Assembly (NCBI RefSeq): GCF_000718775.1
Contig: NZ_JOCB01000054.1
Location: 1-51,191, forward strand
Direction: 5' to 3'
DNA length: 51,191 nt
Source of the DNA: Streptomyces sp. NRRL S-31
GTDB lineage: Bacteria > Actinomycetota > Actinomycetes > Streptomycetales > Streptomycetaceae
Below the pieces are notes generated by a model, which was not told the DNA's origin, did no database searches, and saw only the letters and a program-made list of their open reading frames with translations. Of this stretch, positions 19,759 to 30,481 are shown piece by piece (position 1 is the first letter of the stretch; each line of letters begins with the position of its first letter). A program made the position numbers and the translations under genes.

Positions 19759-21230
19759 ACCGCCCGCGCCGGCTGCCCCGTCCCCGTACCCTCCGCGCCC
19801 GCCTCACCGTCGGTCTGGTGGTGCTGCTCGCCGTGAGCTGCGCGGCCGTGGGACTGGCCGCCGTCGTCGAGCTGAACGGCTTCCTCACCCAGCGCCTCGA
19901 CGAACAGCTCACCCAGGCGGGCACCCGGTTCCCGGAGAGCCTGGAGCACGCCGGCCGGCTGCCGGACGACCACGACGGTGACGAGCGCGGCGACACCCGC
20001 CGCATGGCCCCCGGCACCTTCGGCGCCCGCCTGGTGAACGGCACCGTCACCCGCGAGGGCCTGATCCGCTCGGGCGACCCCGCCGCCGACCTGGACGTCG
20101 CCCTGCCGGCGGCGGACGCCGCGCGGCTGGCCCGGGTACCGGCCGACGGCCGGCCGCACACCGTCGGACTGTCCGCCCTGGGCGACTACCGGGTGATCGC
20201 CTCCCCCGGCCGGGACGGGGACGTGCTGATGGTCGGCCTTCCGCTGGAGCCGGTCCAGGCGACGGTGCACCGGCTGGAACGGGTGGCCGGCAGCGTCTTC
20301 GGGCTGGCGCTGGTCGTCACCGGAGTGGCCGGCGCCTACTGGGTCCGCTGGTCGCTCCGGCCGCTCGGCCGGGTCGCCGCCACCGCCACCCGGGTCGCCG
20401 AACTCCCGCTGGCCAGCGGTGAGGTCGCGCTGCCGCCGCGGGCCCCGGACCCCGACCCGCCCGGTGAGGTCGGCCAGGTGGCCACGGCCTTCGACCGCAT
20501 GCTGGGCCATGTGGAGGACGCGCTCACCAAGCGGCAGGCCGTGGAGGAGCGGCTGCGCCGGTTCGCCGCCGACGCCAGTCACGAGCTGCGCACCCCGGTC
20601 GCCTCGGTCCGCGGCCACGCCGAGCTGGCCCTGCTGCACCCGGGCCCGGTGCCGCCCGAGGTGACCCGCGCCCTGCGCCGGATCACGGCCGAGTCCGCCC
20701 GGATGGGCGAGATGGTCGACGACCTGCTGCTGCTCGCCCGGCTGGACGCGGGCCGCCCGCTGGAGCGCCGCCCCGTGGACCTGACCCGGCTGGTGCTGGA
20801 CGCGGTGACGGACGCCCGGGCCGCCGGCCCCGGTCACGGCTGGACCCTGGACCTGCCCGAGGAGCCGGTGACGGTGCCGGGGGACGCGCACCGGCTGCAC
20901 CAGGTCCTGGCCAACCTGCTGGCCAACGCGCGCCTGCACACGCCCGCGGGCACGAAGGTCACGGTGACCCTCCGGACCGGCGCCGGGGAGGCCCGTCTCA
21001 TCGTTCACGACGACGGCCCGGGCGTCCCCGAGGACATCCGCTCCACCGTCTTCGAACGGTTCACCCGGGCCGAACACCGCCGCCGCCCCGACGCCCCGGG
21101 CGGCGGGGCGGGCCTGGGGCTGTCGATCGTGGCGGCGGTGGTGGAGGCGCACGGCGGACGGGTGACCCTGGTCAGCGGGCCGGGTGCCACCGCGTTCGAG
21201 GTGTGCCTCCCCGCCCTCAGTACCGGGTGA
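19755..21230 (+). CDS. Sensor histidine kinase
   Basis: A 491-residue kinase. The first helix (about residues 17-37), an extracytoplasmic sensor region of about 140 residues without a recognisable fold, a second helix (about 177-197), HAMP, then the kinase core. His276 is the phosphoacceptor in ADASHELRTPVAS. The N box is LANLLANARLHTP, the G1 box DDGPGVP and the G2 box GGAGLGLSIV. The sensor contains a charged DDHDGDERGD stretch. The GTG start overlaps the response-regulator stop. The last 14 bp overlap the convergent L,D-transpeptidase-like gene. Confidence 0.95.
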   Translation: MNRPRRLPRPRTLRARLTVGLVVLLAVSCAAVGLAAVVELNGFLTQRLDEQLTQAGTRFPESLEHAGRLPDDHDGDERGDTRRMAPGTFGARLVNGTVTREGLIRSGDPAADLDVALPAADAARLARVPADGRPHTVGLSALGDYRVIASPGRDGDVLMVGLPLEPVQATVHRLERVAGSVFGLALVVTGVAGAYWVRWSLRPLGRVAATATRVAELPLASGEVALPPRAPDPDPPGEVGQVATAFDRMLGHVEDALTKRQAVEERLRRFAADASHELRTPVASVRGHAELALLHPGPVPPEVTRALRRITAESARMGEMVDDLLLLARLDAGRPLERRPVDLTRLVLDAVTDARAAGPGHGWTLDLPEEPVTVPGDAHRLHQVLANLLANARLHTPAGTKVTVTLRTGAGEARLIVHDDGPGVPEDIRSTVFERFTRAEHRRRPDAPGGGAGLGLSIVAAVVEAHGGRVTLVSGPGATAFEVCLPALSTG

Positions 21231-21921
21231 CGGCCGTGGCCCCGTCCACCGTGCCGATGGCCATGTGCGGTCCGCGGCCGGGCTCCGCCCAGGCCAGGAC
21301 GCGCCGCATGGCCTCCTGTGGCACCGACACACAGCCGGCCGTCGCCGCCTCCCCGTTGACGTGCAGGAAGATCCCCGCTCCGCGTCCGCGCACGGGCCGG
21401 TCGTAGTTGAAGCCGACGACCAGGCCGTAGGCGTACTGCGTGCGGTGGTCGACGAGGTGCTCGGACTCGGCGGCCCGGCAGTCGGCGGGCAGGGGGTCGA
21501 CCCAGCGGTTGTACGAGCGGGAGTCGTTGTCCTGGCACCACCAGGAGGTCTCCCGGACCGCCCGGTACGGGACCGTCGTCCCGGCCGGGGCGGGCTCGAT
21601 CCCGAAGGCGAAGGGCAGGTCGTACAGGCCGGTCGGGGTGGTGTTCGTGCCCTGTACGCGGGTGCGGCCGTCCACCAGGCCGCCGGACCCGAACCGGGCC
21701 GGCGCGGATCCGGCCTCGGTCCACTGCCCGTCCCGCAGGTCCCACCAGCTGACCGTGCCCTCGGTGGCGTCGGTGCCGGGGGCCTCGGCGACGATCAGCT
21801 GGCTGCCGCCCCCGGTGTCCGCCATCCGCGCCGGCAGCGGCGCCGGCTCCCGGCCGGGCGCGGCACCGAGCAGCGCGAGACAGGACGCGGAGACGAGGGC
21901 GAGGATCACACCGGGGCGCAT
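21217..21921 (-). CDS. Secreted L,D-transpeptidase-like (YkuD, COG3786-type) protein
   Basis: A 234-residue protein with an N-terminal signal peptide (hydrophobic residues 4-20). Its C-terminal half is a YkuD-like catalytic region, with GIFLHVNGEAATAGCVSVPQEAM giving the conserved His and the catalytic Cys in the A-G-C-V motif. GTNTTPTGLYDLPFAFG and SWWCQDNDSRSYNRW are typical of the COG3786 group, which is distinct from the classical Lpp/D-D-to-L,D cross-linkers because it has S-V and not I-R after the Cys. It probably acts on peptidoglycan outside the cell. It lies 3 bp after the PNPOx-like gene and converges on the histidine kinase gene. Confidence 0.8.
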   Translation of the reverse strand: MRPGVILALVSASCLALLGAAPGREPAPLPARMADTGGGSQLIVAEAPGTDATEGTVSWWDLRDGQWTEAGSAPARFGSGGLVDGRTRVQGTNTTPTGLYDLPFAFGIEPAPAGTTVPYRAVRETSWWCQDNDSRSYNRWVDPLPADCRAAESEHLVDHRTQYAYGLVVGFNYDRPVRGRGAGIFLHVNGEAATAGCVSVPQEAMRRVLAWAEPGRGPHMAIGTVDGATAVTRY

Positions 21922-21924
21922 GGC

Positions 21925-22512
21925 TCAGACCGTAGAGGGCGGCAGTGGCAACGGCAGCCCGGGCAGTCCGTCCAGGCTGGTCGCGATGTGCTCCTTCTTG
22001 GTGAAGTACGCGCTCAGCGAGGCGTCGTCCTCCCGCGCGAAGCGCTTGCCGTGCAGATCGCGGTCCTCCTCGTACGCCATGCGGGGGACGGCGTACCCGC
22101 AGGAGTCGCGGACGAGTTCGGCGTGCACCACGACGATCGCGCGCAGCCCGTGCGCGGTGTGGTCGATACCGGGGAACCGGGCGAGCAGTTCCGGGAAGCG
22201 GGGGTCGTCCCGGAAGACGGGCTCGCCCCGGCCGTGCACGCGCACGATGTTCGGCGGCCCCTGGAAGGCGCACCACATCAGGGTGATCCGCCCGTTCTCC
22301 CGCAGATGGGCGACGGTCTCGGCGGTCGACCCGGCGAAGTCCAGGTAGGCGACGGTGAGTTCGTCCAGCACGGCGAAGGACCCCTTGAGGCCCTTGGGGG
22401 AGAGGTTGACCGTGCCGTCGGCGGCTAGGGGGGCGGTCGCGGTGAAGAAGAGGGGCTGGTCCTCGATGAAGGCGCGGAGCCTGCCGTCTATGCGCGCATA
22501 AGTCTTTCCCAT
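21925..22512 (-). CDS. Pyridoxamine 5'-phosphate oxidase-like flavin protein
   Basis: A 195-residue protein with the split-barrel FMN-binding fold. [20 protein letters not shown] is the N-terminal strand pair, [32 protein letters not shown] is the flavin and dimer region and [11 protein letters not shown] follows. This subgroup is usually annotated as pyridoxamine 5'-phosphate oxidase family, but it lacks the PdxH C-terminal signature, so a role in vitamin B6 synthesis is doubtful. It may bind FMN, F420 or haem. It is the first gene of a two-gene minus-strand unit with the L,D-transpeptidase-like gene and is divergent from argG. Confidence 0.85.
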   Translation of the reverse strand: MGKTYARIDGRLRAFIEDQPLFFTATAPLAADGTVNLSPKGLKGSFAVLDELTVAYLDFAGSTAETVAHLRENGRITLMWCAFQGPPNIVRVHGRGEPVFRDDPRFPELLARFPGIDHTAHGLRAIVVVHAELVRDSCGYAVPRMAYEEDRDLHGKRFAREDDASLSAYFTKKEHIATSLDGLPGLPLPLPPSTV

Positions 22513-22644
22513 GTCTAACGATTATCGGCGCCCGCCGTGCGCCCGTCCGGGAAACGGCCGGATCTCCGCGTCGGGCCGGATCCCCCGCGCCGGGCCCGGA
22601 TCTCGCGTCGGGCCGGCCCGCCGGGCGGCTCGCCGGAACGGCAA

Positions 22645-22692
22645 TTGACGAATCATGCGGAGTTCTGCATACTCATGCATGTCAGCGAATGC
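22645..22692 (+). promoter_or_regulatory. argG promoter with ARG-box-like repeats
   Basis: TTGACG (22645-22650) and CATACT (22668-22673, preceded by TG) are spaced by 17 bp. Overlapping and following them are AATCATGCGG, TTCTGCATAC and CATGCATGTC, repeated ATGC/GCAT half-sites like those before argC. The layout suggests two adjacent ARG boxes under ArgR control. The promoter hexamers are clear; the operator reading is inferred. Confidence 0.6.
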
Positions 22693-22709
22693 ACTGTGAG
22701 GAGAAACCC

Positions 22710-23903
22710 GTGACCGAGCGCGTCGTACTCGCCTACTCAGGCGGTCTGGACACCTCCGTCGCCATCGGCTGGATCGCCGAGGAGACGGGCGCCGAGGTCA
22801 TCGCCGTTGCGGTCGACGTCGGCCAGGGCGGCGAGGACCTGGACGTCATCCGCAAGCGCGCGCTCGCCTGCGGTGCCGTCGAGGCCGAGGTGGCGGACGC
22901 CAAGGACGAGTTCGCCGACGAGTACTGCCTCCCGGCGATCAAGGCCAACGCCCTCTACATGGACCGCTACCCGCTGGTCTCCGCGCTCTCCCGGCCGACC
23001 ATCGTCAAGCACCTGGTCGCCGCCGCCGCGAAGCACGGCGCCACCACGGTCGCCCACGGCTGCACCGGCAAGGGCAACGACCAGGTCCGCTTCGAGGCCG
23101 GCATCGTCGCCCTCGCCCCCGACCTCAAGTGCATCGCTCCGGTCCGCGACTACGCGATGACCCGGGACAAGGCGATCGCCTTCTCCGAGGCCAAGCGACT
23201 CCCGATCTCCACCACCAAGAAGTCCCCGTACTCCATCGACCAGAACGTCTTCGGGCGCGCGGTCGAGACGGGCTTCCTGGAGGACATCTGGAACGCGCCG
23301 ATCGAGGACATCTACGAGTACACCTCCAACCCGGCCACCCCCCGCGAGGCCGACGAGGTGGTCATCACCTTCAAGGAGGGCGTCCCGGTCGCCATCGACG
23401 GCCGGCCCGTCACCGTCCTCCAGGCCATCCAGCAGCTCAACGAGCGCGCCGGCGCCCAGGGCATCGGCCGGATCGACATGGTCGAGGACCGCCTCGTCGG
23501 CATCAAGTCCCGCGAGGTCTACGAGGCTCCGGGCGCGATCGCCCTGATCACCGCCCACCAGGAGCTGGAGAACGTCACCGTCGAGCGCGAGCTCGCCCGC
23601 TACAAGCGGCAGGTCGAGCAGCGCTGGGGCGAGCTGGTCTACGACGGCCAGTGGTTCTCCCCGCTCAAGCGCGCCCTGGACGGCTTCATCGACGAGGCCA
23701 ACCAGCACGTCTCCGGTGACATCCGGATGACCCTGCACGGCGGCCGCGCGGTCGTCACCGGCCGGCGCTCGCAGTCGTCCCTGTACGACTTCAACCTGGC
23801 CACCTACGACACCGGCGACACCTTCGACCAGGCCGCGGCCAAGGGCTTCATCGACATCTACAGCCTGTCGTCGAAGATCGCCGCCAAGCGGGACCTGGCG
23901 TAA
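22710..23903 (+). CDS. argG: Argininosuccinate synthase
   Basis: ArgG joins citrulline and aspartate with ATP, the seventh step of arginine synthesis. The protein has 397 residues, the normal type I length. The ATP pyrophosphatase loop is [16 protein letters not shown] at residues 6-20. [14 protein letters not shown] binds citrulline/aspartate, and [13 protein letters not shown] and [17 protein letters not shown] are conserved. The GTG at 22710 is chosen because GAGGAG lies 7 bp upstream; the in-frame ATG at 22689 has no ribosome site. A strong hairpin follows before argH, so the two genes are probably separate transcripts or linked by attenuation. Confidence 0.96.
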   Translation: MTERVVLAYSGGLDTSVAIGWIAEETGAEVIAVAVDVGQGGEDLDVIRKRALACGAVEAEVADAKDEFADEYCLPAIKANALYMDRYPLVSALSRPTIVKHLVAAAAKHGATTVAHGCTGKGNDQVRFEAGIVALAPDLKCIAPVRDYAMTRDKAIAFSEAKRLPISTTKKSPYSIDQNVFGRAVETGFLEDIWNAPIEDIYEYTSNPATPREADEVVITFKEGVPVAIDGRPVTVLQAIQQLNERAGAQGIGRIDMVEDRLVGIKSREVYEAPGAIALITAHQELENVTVERELARYKRQVEQRWGELVYDGQWFSPLKRALDGFIDEANQHVSGDIRMTLHGGRAVVTGRRSQSSLYDFNLATYDTGDTFDQAAAKGFIDIYSLSSKIAAKRDLA

Positions 23904-23935
23904 GCCTCCCCGGTCACCTCACGGCATCAGCCTGA

Positions 23936-25453
<1,518 letters not shown>

Positions 25454-25686
25454 GGCGCGGGTCGCCGACGGGGGCGCATCACCGGGGGCGCGGGACGCCG
25501 TCTGGTCGTGGCCTTTGGGGCGCGGGGCGCCGACGGAGCGCGGTCACCGGGGTGCGGGCACGCGCGACCGCGGGAGGCCGGCGCCCGCCGGCGCATCGCC
25601 CGCCCCGGGTCCCACCGCGATCACCAGGGGCATCGCGGGTTACGTTGGTCGGGAGCCGAACCGGAGCCGACCCGACGGAGCCCGCC
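25454..25686 (+). repeat. Intergenic stretch with imperfect 65-bp-period direct repeat
   Basis: The 233 bp after argH hold two similar G-rich blocks of about 44 bp, starting near 25456 and 25521. Each contains GCGCGGG, GCCGACGG, TCACCGGGG and GCGGG. No gene of convincing composition is present. The promoter of the aldo/keto reductase gene presumably lies in the last 60 bp. Confidence 0.4.
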
Positions 25687-26658
25687 ATGCCCTTCGCCCG
25701 ACTGGCCGCAGCGACCACCCCCACCTGCCACATCGGACTGGGCCTCGCAGCCGTCGGCCGCCCCGGCTACATCAACCTCGACCGCGACCGCGACCTCGGG
25801 CGGGACCGCGGCGTCGACGCGTTGCGCGCCCGCACCCACGAACTCCTCGACGCCGCCTACGCCCAGGGCGTCCGGTACTTCGACGTCGCCCGCTCCTACG
25901 GCCGCTCCGAGGAGTTCCTGGCCGAATGGCTGAACGCCCACCCCGACGCCGACGACCTCGTGGTCGGCAGCAAGTGGGGCTACACCTACACCGCCGACTG
26001 GTCGACGGACGCCGAGACGCACGAGGTCAAGGACCACAGCCTCGCCGCCTACGAGCGGCAGCGCGCCGAGACCGACGCGCTGCTCGGCGACCGGCTCGAC
26101 CTCTACCAGATCCACTCGGTGACCCCGGACAGCCCGGCCCTCACCGACCGGGACCTGCACGCCAGGCTGGCGGAGGCCGCCGCCGGCGGACTGACCGTCG
26201 GGTTCTCCACCAGCGGCCCGGCCCAGGCCGACGCGATCCGCGCCGCCCTCGCCGTCACGGTCGACGGCGCCCCCCTCTTCCGTACCGTCCAGTCGACGTA
26301 CAACGTCCTGGAGACCTCGGCCGGCCCCGCCCTCGCCGAGGCGCACGACGCGGGGCTCACCGTGATCGTCAAGGAGGGCATGGCGAACGGCCGGCTCTCC
26401 GGACCGCACGCCCCGGACATGCTGAGGGCGGTGGCCGAGGAGACCTCCCTCGGCTGCGACGCCGTGGCCCTCGCGTGGATCCTGCGCCGGCCGTGGGCGG
26501 GCGTGGTCCTCTCCGGCGCCGCGACCGTCCCGCAGCTCCTGTCCAACCTGCACGCCCCCGCCGTCGACCTCGACGTGGACCAGCTGACCCGCCTCGCCAC
26601 GCTGAGGGAAGAACCGCGCGCGTACTGGGAGCGGCGCGGCCAGTTGCCCTGGCACTGA
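25687..26658 (+). CDS. Aldo/keto reductase
   Basis: A 323-residue NAD(P)H-dependent oxidoreductase of the aldo/keto reductase superfamily. VRYFDVARSYGRSEEFLAEWL supplies the catalytic Asp and Tyr, VVGSKWGYTYT the catalytic Lys, and LDLYQIHSVTP the His position. FSTSGPAQ and the late VVLSGAATVPQLLSNL region are the cofactor-binding parts. The TIM barrel is complete. The physiological substrate is unknown. The ATG at 25687 has GGAGCCCGCC upstream. It stands alone between argH and a TetR/MFS pair on the same strand. Confidence 0.92.
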   Translation: MPFARLAAATTPTCHIGLGLAAVGRPGYINLDRDRDLGRDRGVDALRARTHELLDAAYAQGVRYFDVARSYGRSEEFLAEWLNAHPDADDLVVGSKWGYTYTADWSTDAETHEVKDHSLAAYERQRAETDALLGDRLDLYQIHSVTPDSPALTDRDLHARLAEAAAGGLTVGFSTSGPAQADAIRAALAVTVDGAPLFRTVQSTYNVLETSAGPALAEAHDAGLTVIVKEGMANGRLSGPHAPDMLRAVAEETSLGCDAVALAWILRRPWAGVVLSGAATVPQLLSNLHAPAVDLDVDQLTRLATLREEPRAYWERRGQLPWH

Positions 26659-26704
26659 CCGATCACCACCGCGACCCGCAGGGGTGAGCCGCGCATGCCT
26701 TCCG

Positions 26705-26744
26705 TGAGACATGAATGTCTCATGTGGGCTACTCTTGTCTCATG
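26705..26744 (+). promoter_or_regulatory. TetR operator over a leaderless promoter
   Basis: TGAGACAT-GA-ATGTCTCA (26705-26722) is a perfect inverted repeat. A further half-site TGTCTCAT (26736-26743) lies 20 bp on and overlaps the ATG of the TetR gene. TACTCT at 26730-26735 is 6 bp before that ATG, so the transcript is probably leaderless. The layout is typical of autorepression by the adjacent TetR protein. Confidence 0.75.
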
Positions 26745-27293
26745 GCGATCGACCGTGACCATGTGCTGCGCAGCGCGGCCGCGTTGCTGACCCGTAGATC
26801 CACCGCGACCATGGACGAGGTCGCCAAGGCCGCCGGGATCAGCCGGGCCACGCTGCACCGCCACTTCGCCGGACGCGACGCGCTCGTCCGGGCGCTGGAA
26901 CAGCTCGGCATCGCCGAGTGCGCGGGGGCGCTGGACCGGGCCCGGCCGGAGGAGGGCCCCGCGGCGGAGGCCGTGCGCCGGCTCGTCCGCGAGATCCAGC
27001 CGGCCGCCGGACTGCTCGCGTTCCTCTACGGCGAGAACCAGCTGTGGGAGGGCGACCGGCAGAACGAGGGCTGGCAGCGCCTGGACGCCCGGATCGGCGC
27101 CCTGTTCCAGCGCGGACAGCGCGCCGGCGAGTTCCGCATCGACCTCAGCCCGGTCTGGCTCACCGAGGCGCTGTACGGGCTGATCGCCTCGTGCGCCTGG
27201 GCCGCCCTGGACGGCCGCGTGGCCTCCCGGGACTTCCCGACCATGATCGCCGAGCTGCTGCTCGGCGGTGCTCTGCGGAGAGAGGAACCATGA
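26742..27293 (+). CDS. TetR-family transcriptional regulator
   Basis: A 183-residue repressor. The N-terminal helix-turn-helix (about residues 8-52) includes AAALLTRRSTATMDEVAKAAGISRATLHRHFAGRDAL. The C-terminal ligand domain is all-helical (AAGLLAFLYGENQLWEGD, then LTEALYGLIASCAWAAL). The ATG at 26742 is chosen because it follows a TACTCT -10 by 6 bp and the HTH starts at once. It overlaps the MFS transporter start by 4 bp (ATGA), so repressor and efflux pump are one operon, presumably derepressed by the pump substrate. The palindrome over the promoter is the likely operator. Confidence 0.93.
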   Translation: MAIDRDHVLRSAAALLTRRSTATMDEVAKAAGISRATLHRHFAGRDALVRALEQLGIAECAGALDRARPEEGPAAEAVRRLVREIQPAAGLLAFLYGENQLWEGDRQNEGWQRLDARIGALFQRGQRAGEFRIDLSPVWLTEALYGLIASCAWAALDGRVASRDFPTMIAELLLGGALRREEP

Positions 27294-28813
27294 CCGGCAC
27301 CCTGCGGCCGGCCGACGTGACCGGGGCGGTGAAGCGCCCGGGCCGCTGGCTGGCGCTCTCCGTCCTCGTCCTGGCCGTGCTGCTGGTGGCCGTCGACGCC
27401 ACCGTCCTCGGCCTGGCGACCCCCTACATCAGCGAAGACCTCGACCCCTCCGGCACCCAGCTGCTCTGGATCGGCGACGTCTACTCCTTCGTCATCGCCG
27501 GTCTGCTGGTCTCCATGGGCAGCCTCGGCGACCGCGTCGGCCGCAAGCGCGTCCTGCTGTGCGGCGCCACGGCGTTCGGCGCGCTCTCCGTGCTCAACGC
27601 CTACGCGACGACGCCCGAGCTGATGATCCTGGCCCGGGCGCTGCTCGGCGTCGCGGGCGCGACCCTGATGCCCGCCACCCTGGCCCTGATCCGCAACATC
27701 TTCCACGATCCGCGCGAGCGCAGCCTGGCCGTCGGCATCTGGGGCGCCACCGCCTCCGCCGGCACGGCCGTCGGCCCGATCACCGGCGGCTTCCTCCTGG
27801 AGCACTTCTGGTGGGGCTCGGTCTTCCTGATCAACCTCCCGGTGATGGCCGTGCTGGTCCTGGTCGGCATCCGCACCCTGCCCGAGTCCCGCAACCCCTG
27901 CCCCGGCCCGTGGGACCTGGCCGGCGTGCTGCTGTCGCTGGTCGGCATGATCGCCCTGGTCTACGCGGTCAAGGAGGCGGCCGCCCACGGCGTCACCGCC
28001 ACCGGCCTCGGCACCGGCCTGCTGGGCGCGGCGGCCCTGTACGGCTTCGTCCGCCGCCAGCTGACGATGCCGGTCCCGCTGCTGGACATGCGCCTGTTCC
28101 GGCGCCGCGGCTTCAGCGGAGCGGTCCTCGCCGACCTGCTGACCGTCCTCGGCATGTCCGGTCTGGTGTTCTTCCTCTCCCAGTTCCTGCAACTCGTCCA
28201 GGACCGGCGCCCGTTCGAGGCCGGACTGGCCGAACTGCCCGCGGCGGTGGGCGCGGTGGCGGCCGGTCTGGTCGCGGGCCGGGCCGCCCGGCGCTGCACG
28301 GTCCGGGTGGTGGTCTCGGGCGGTCTGGCCGCGGTCGGCGTGGCGCTCGCGGTGCTGACGACGCTCAGCCGGTCCACCGGCTACCCCGTACTCGGCGCCG
28401 CCCTGCTGGTGGTCGGTGTCGGCGCGGGCTTCTCCTTCACGGTCACCGCCGACGTGATCCTCTCCAGCGTCCCCCGGGACCAGGCGGGCGCCGCCTCGGC
28501 GGTCTCCGAGACGGCGTACGAACTCGGCGCGGCCCTGGGCATCGCCCTGCTGGGCTCGATCGTGACCGGCGTCTACCGCGACTTCACGGGCCCGGCCGGC
28601 ACCCCGGCCGGGGCCCACGAGTCCCTGGGCGCGGCGGTCGAGACCGCGGCGGAGCTGCCCCCGCACCAGGCGGAGGCACTGCTCGACGCGGCCCGCGCCT
28701 CCTTCGTCCACGGCCTCCACCTCGCCTCGGCGGCGGGCGCGGTGGTCCTGCTGGCGGCAGCGGCGGTGGCCTGGTTCCTGCTGAAGGGGCAGCGGCTGGA
28801 GAGCGCCGGGTGA
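27290..28813 (+). CDS. MFS drug/proton antiporter, DHA2 (QacA/SmvA-like) family
   Basis: A 507-residue membrane protein with about 14 helices. Motif D1 is seen as LLVAVDATVLGLATPYI, motif A as GSLGDRVGRKRVLL, motif B as ILARALLGVAGATLMPATLALIRN and motif C as GIWGATASAGTAVGPITGG. This is the QacA/SmvA/EmrB-type 14-helix group that exports cationic drugs or dyes using the proton gradient. It is translationally coupled to the TetR gene upstream. The gene ends 24 bp before the convergent multicopper oxidase gene. The substrate is unknown. Confidence 0.93.
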   Translation: MTGTLRPADVTGAVKRPGRWLALSVLVLAVLLVAVDATVLGLATPYISEDLDPSGTQLLWIGDVYSFVIAGLLVSMGSLGDRVGRKRVLLCGATAFGALSVLNAYATTPELMILARALLGVAGATLMPATLALIRNIFHDPRERSLAVGIWGATASAGTAVGPITGGFLLEHFWWGSVFLINLPVMAVLVLVGIRTLPESRNPCPGPWDLAGVLLSLVGMIALVYAVKEAAAHGVTATGLGTGLLGAAALYGFVRRQLTMPVPLLDMRLFRRRGFSGAVLADLLTVLGMSGLVFFLSQFLQLVQDRRPFEAGLAELPAAVGAVAAGLVAGRAARRCTVRVVVSGGLAAVGVALAVLTTLSRSTGYPVLGAALLVVGVGAGFSFTVTADVILSSVPRDQAGAASAVSETAYELGAALGIALLGSIVTGVYRDFTGPAGTPAGAHESLGAAVETAAELPPHQAEALLDAARASFVHGLHLASAAGAVVLLAAAAVAWFLLKGQRLESAG

Positions 28814-28837
28814 GCCGGCCGGCCGCGGGGCCGGTCC

Positions 28838-30481
28838 TCAGCGCTTGTACCCCAGCACCGTCATCATCCCGCTCTCCGAGTGGTACTGGTTGTGGCAGTG
28901 CAGCATCCACAGCCCCGGATTGTCGGCGTCGAAGTCGAGCACCAGCTTCCGGTGCGGCAGCACGAGCGCGGTGTCCTTGCGGGCGCCCACGGAGTCCAGG
29001 CCGGTCACCGCGAACGTGTGTCCGTGCAGGTGCATCGGATGCCACATGTCGGTGGCGTTGATGAGGGTGAGCCGGACCCGCTCACCGGCGCGCACCGGGT
29101 GGCGCTCCTGCACGGAGTACGGCTTGTGGTCGAACCCCCAGTCGAACTTCGCCATGGTGCCGGTGATCCTGATGCGCACCTCGCGGTCGGGATGGCGGTC
29201 GGAGAGGGCCACGGACTCCTGCGGCAGCAGTCGGCGCGCGGGAACGGTATTGCCCTCCAGCTCGTCCGGGCGCACGTCGCCCGTGGGCAGGTTCCGGGTC
29301 CCCTTGTCGGTGCGCAGCACGGCGAGCGCCCTGCCTTTCTTCCCCTCGGGGAGCGCGACCAGGGGGAAGAGGCCGTTCTTGGCGGTGATCAGCACGTCGT
29401 ACCGCTCCGCCATGCCGATGAGGAGGGCGTCGGTCTCCTTGTGCTTCACGGGATAGCCGTCGGTGTGCGTGACGGTCATCTTGTGCCCGCCCAGCGCCAC
29501 CCGGAAGGCGGTCTCCGAGCCGGCGTTGATGATGCGCAGCCGCACCCGGTCCCCGGGCCGGCAGCGGAACACCGACGGATCGGTGGGGAGGTGGCCGTTG
29601 ACCAGGTAGTGCGGGTAGGCGACGCTGCCGCCCTCCCCGTTGAGCATGCGGCTGTGGGAGTCGTGCAGCACCCGGTTGGGGCCCGCGGACTTCGCGGACG
29701 CCGACGGGTGCCCCTTCGCCGGGTGACCGGGGCTGTGGCTCGAGTGGCCGGGACCCATGGCCATGCCGCCCATGTCCATCGCGCCGCCGGGCTTGAGCTG
29801 GCCGAGGACGCCTTCGGGTGTGGAGCCCTGCACGCCGTCCAGCCAGTCGTCCAGCACCACCACCCACTCGTGGTCGTAGGAGAGGGGCTCCTTGGGGTCG
29901 TCGACGACGAGCGGCGCGTACAGGGCGCGGTCGGGCTGCATCCCGACGTGGGAGTGCAGCAGGTAGGTGCCCGGGTGCGCGACGGTGAAGCGGTAGCGGA
30001 AGTCGGAGCCGGAGTCGATGGCCCGCTGGGTCAGGTCCGGGACGCCGTCCATGTCGCAGCGCAGGCGCACCCCGTGGGAGTGCAGCGTGGTCGTGGCGGG
30101 CAGCCGGTTGGCGAGGGTCAGGTCGAGCACGTCACCGGCGGTGACCCGCACCAGCGGGCCCGGCACCTCTTCGTTGTACGCCCACGTCCGGACGGACCGC
30201 CCGCCCAGGTCCAGCTTGGCTTCCGCGGCGGTGAACCGGAAGGTGCGCACGCGGCCGGCACCGCGCTTCCGCTCGGCCGCCAGGACCTCCGGGTCCGAGG
30301 GGTTGACGTACCCTCTGGGCCCGGGCGGGACGAACTTCTCCCCTGCGCCGGGGTGTTGGGGGCCGGAGCCCCACTCGGGACCGGAGCCGGTGCAGGCCGC
30401 CAGGAGTCCCGCGCCGGCCGCGGCGATCGGGGTACGAAGCAGAGTACGCCGAGAAGGTGTGAACATGCCTAAATAAGACAT
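28838..30481 (-). CDS. Tat-exported multicopper oxidase lipoprotein
   Basis: About 547 residues. A twin-arginine motif (SRRTLLR) is followed by a hydrophobic stretch ending in the lipobox LAAC. The three cupredoxin domains carry all copper motifs: LHSHG, LLHSHVG, HPMHLHGHTF and LHCHNQYHSESGM with its axial Met. A Met/His-rich loop (MDMGGMAMG, then GHSSHSPGH) near residue 260 resembles the copper-sensing insert of CueO/CopA oxidases. It likely oxidises Cu(I) or phenolic compounds outside the membrane. Two ATGs compete: 30481, which includes a rare TTA codon at codon 4, and 30466, just before the Tat motif. Neither has a good ribosome site. A palindrome overlaps both. Confidence 0.9.
   Translation of the reverse strand: MSYLGMFTPSRRTLLRTPIAAAGAGLLAACTGSGPEWGSGPQHPGAGEKFVPPGPRGYVNPSDPEVLAAERKRGAGRVRTFRFTAAEAKLDLGGRSVRTWAYNEEVPGPLVRVTAGDVLDLTLANRLPATTTLHSHGVRLRCDMDGVPDLTQRAIDSGSDFRYRFTVAHPGTYLLHSHVGMQPDRALYAPLVVDDPKEPLSYDHEWVVVLDDWLDGVQGSTPEGVLGQLKPGGAMDMGGMAMGPGHSSHSPGHPAKGHPSASAKSAGPNRVLHDSHSRMLNGEGGSVAYPHYLVNGHLPTDPSVFRCRPGDRVRLRIINAGSETAFRVALGGHKMTVTHTDGYPVKHKETDALLIGMAERYDVLITAKNGLFPLVALPEGKKGRALAVLRTDKGTRNLPTGDVRPDELEGNTVPARRLLPQESVALSDRHPDREVRIRITGTMAKFDWGFDHKPYSVQERHPVRAGERVRLTLINATDMWHPMHLHGHTFAVTGLDSVGARKDTALVLPHRKLVLDFDADNPGLWMLHCHNQYHSESGMMTVLGYKR

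Noticed and set aside
19018..21230. Assignment of the two-component system to the cell-envelope CseB/CseC pair
   Set aside because: No sigma-E or CseA lipoprotein gene is adjacent, the sensor domain is not recognisable, and the context is a redox operon.
21925..22512. PdxH (vitamin B6 oxidase) identity
   Set aside because: It has the split-barrel fold but lacks the PdxH C-terminal signature, so only the broad family is reported.
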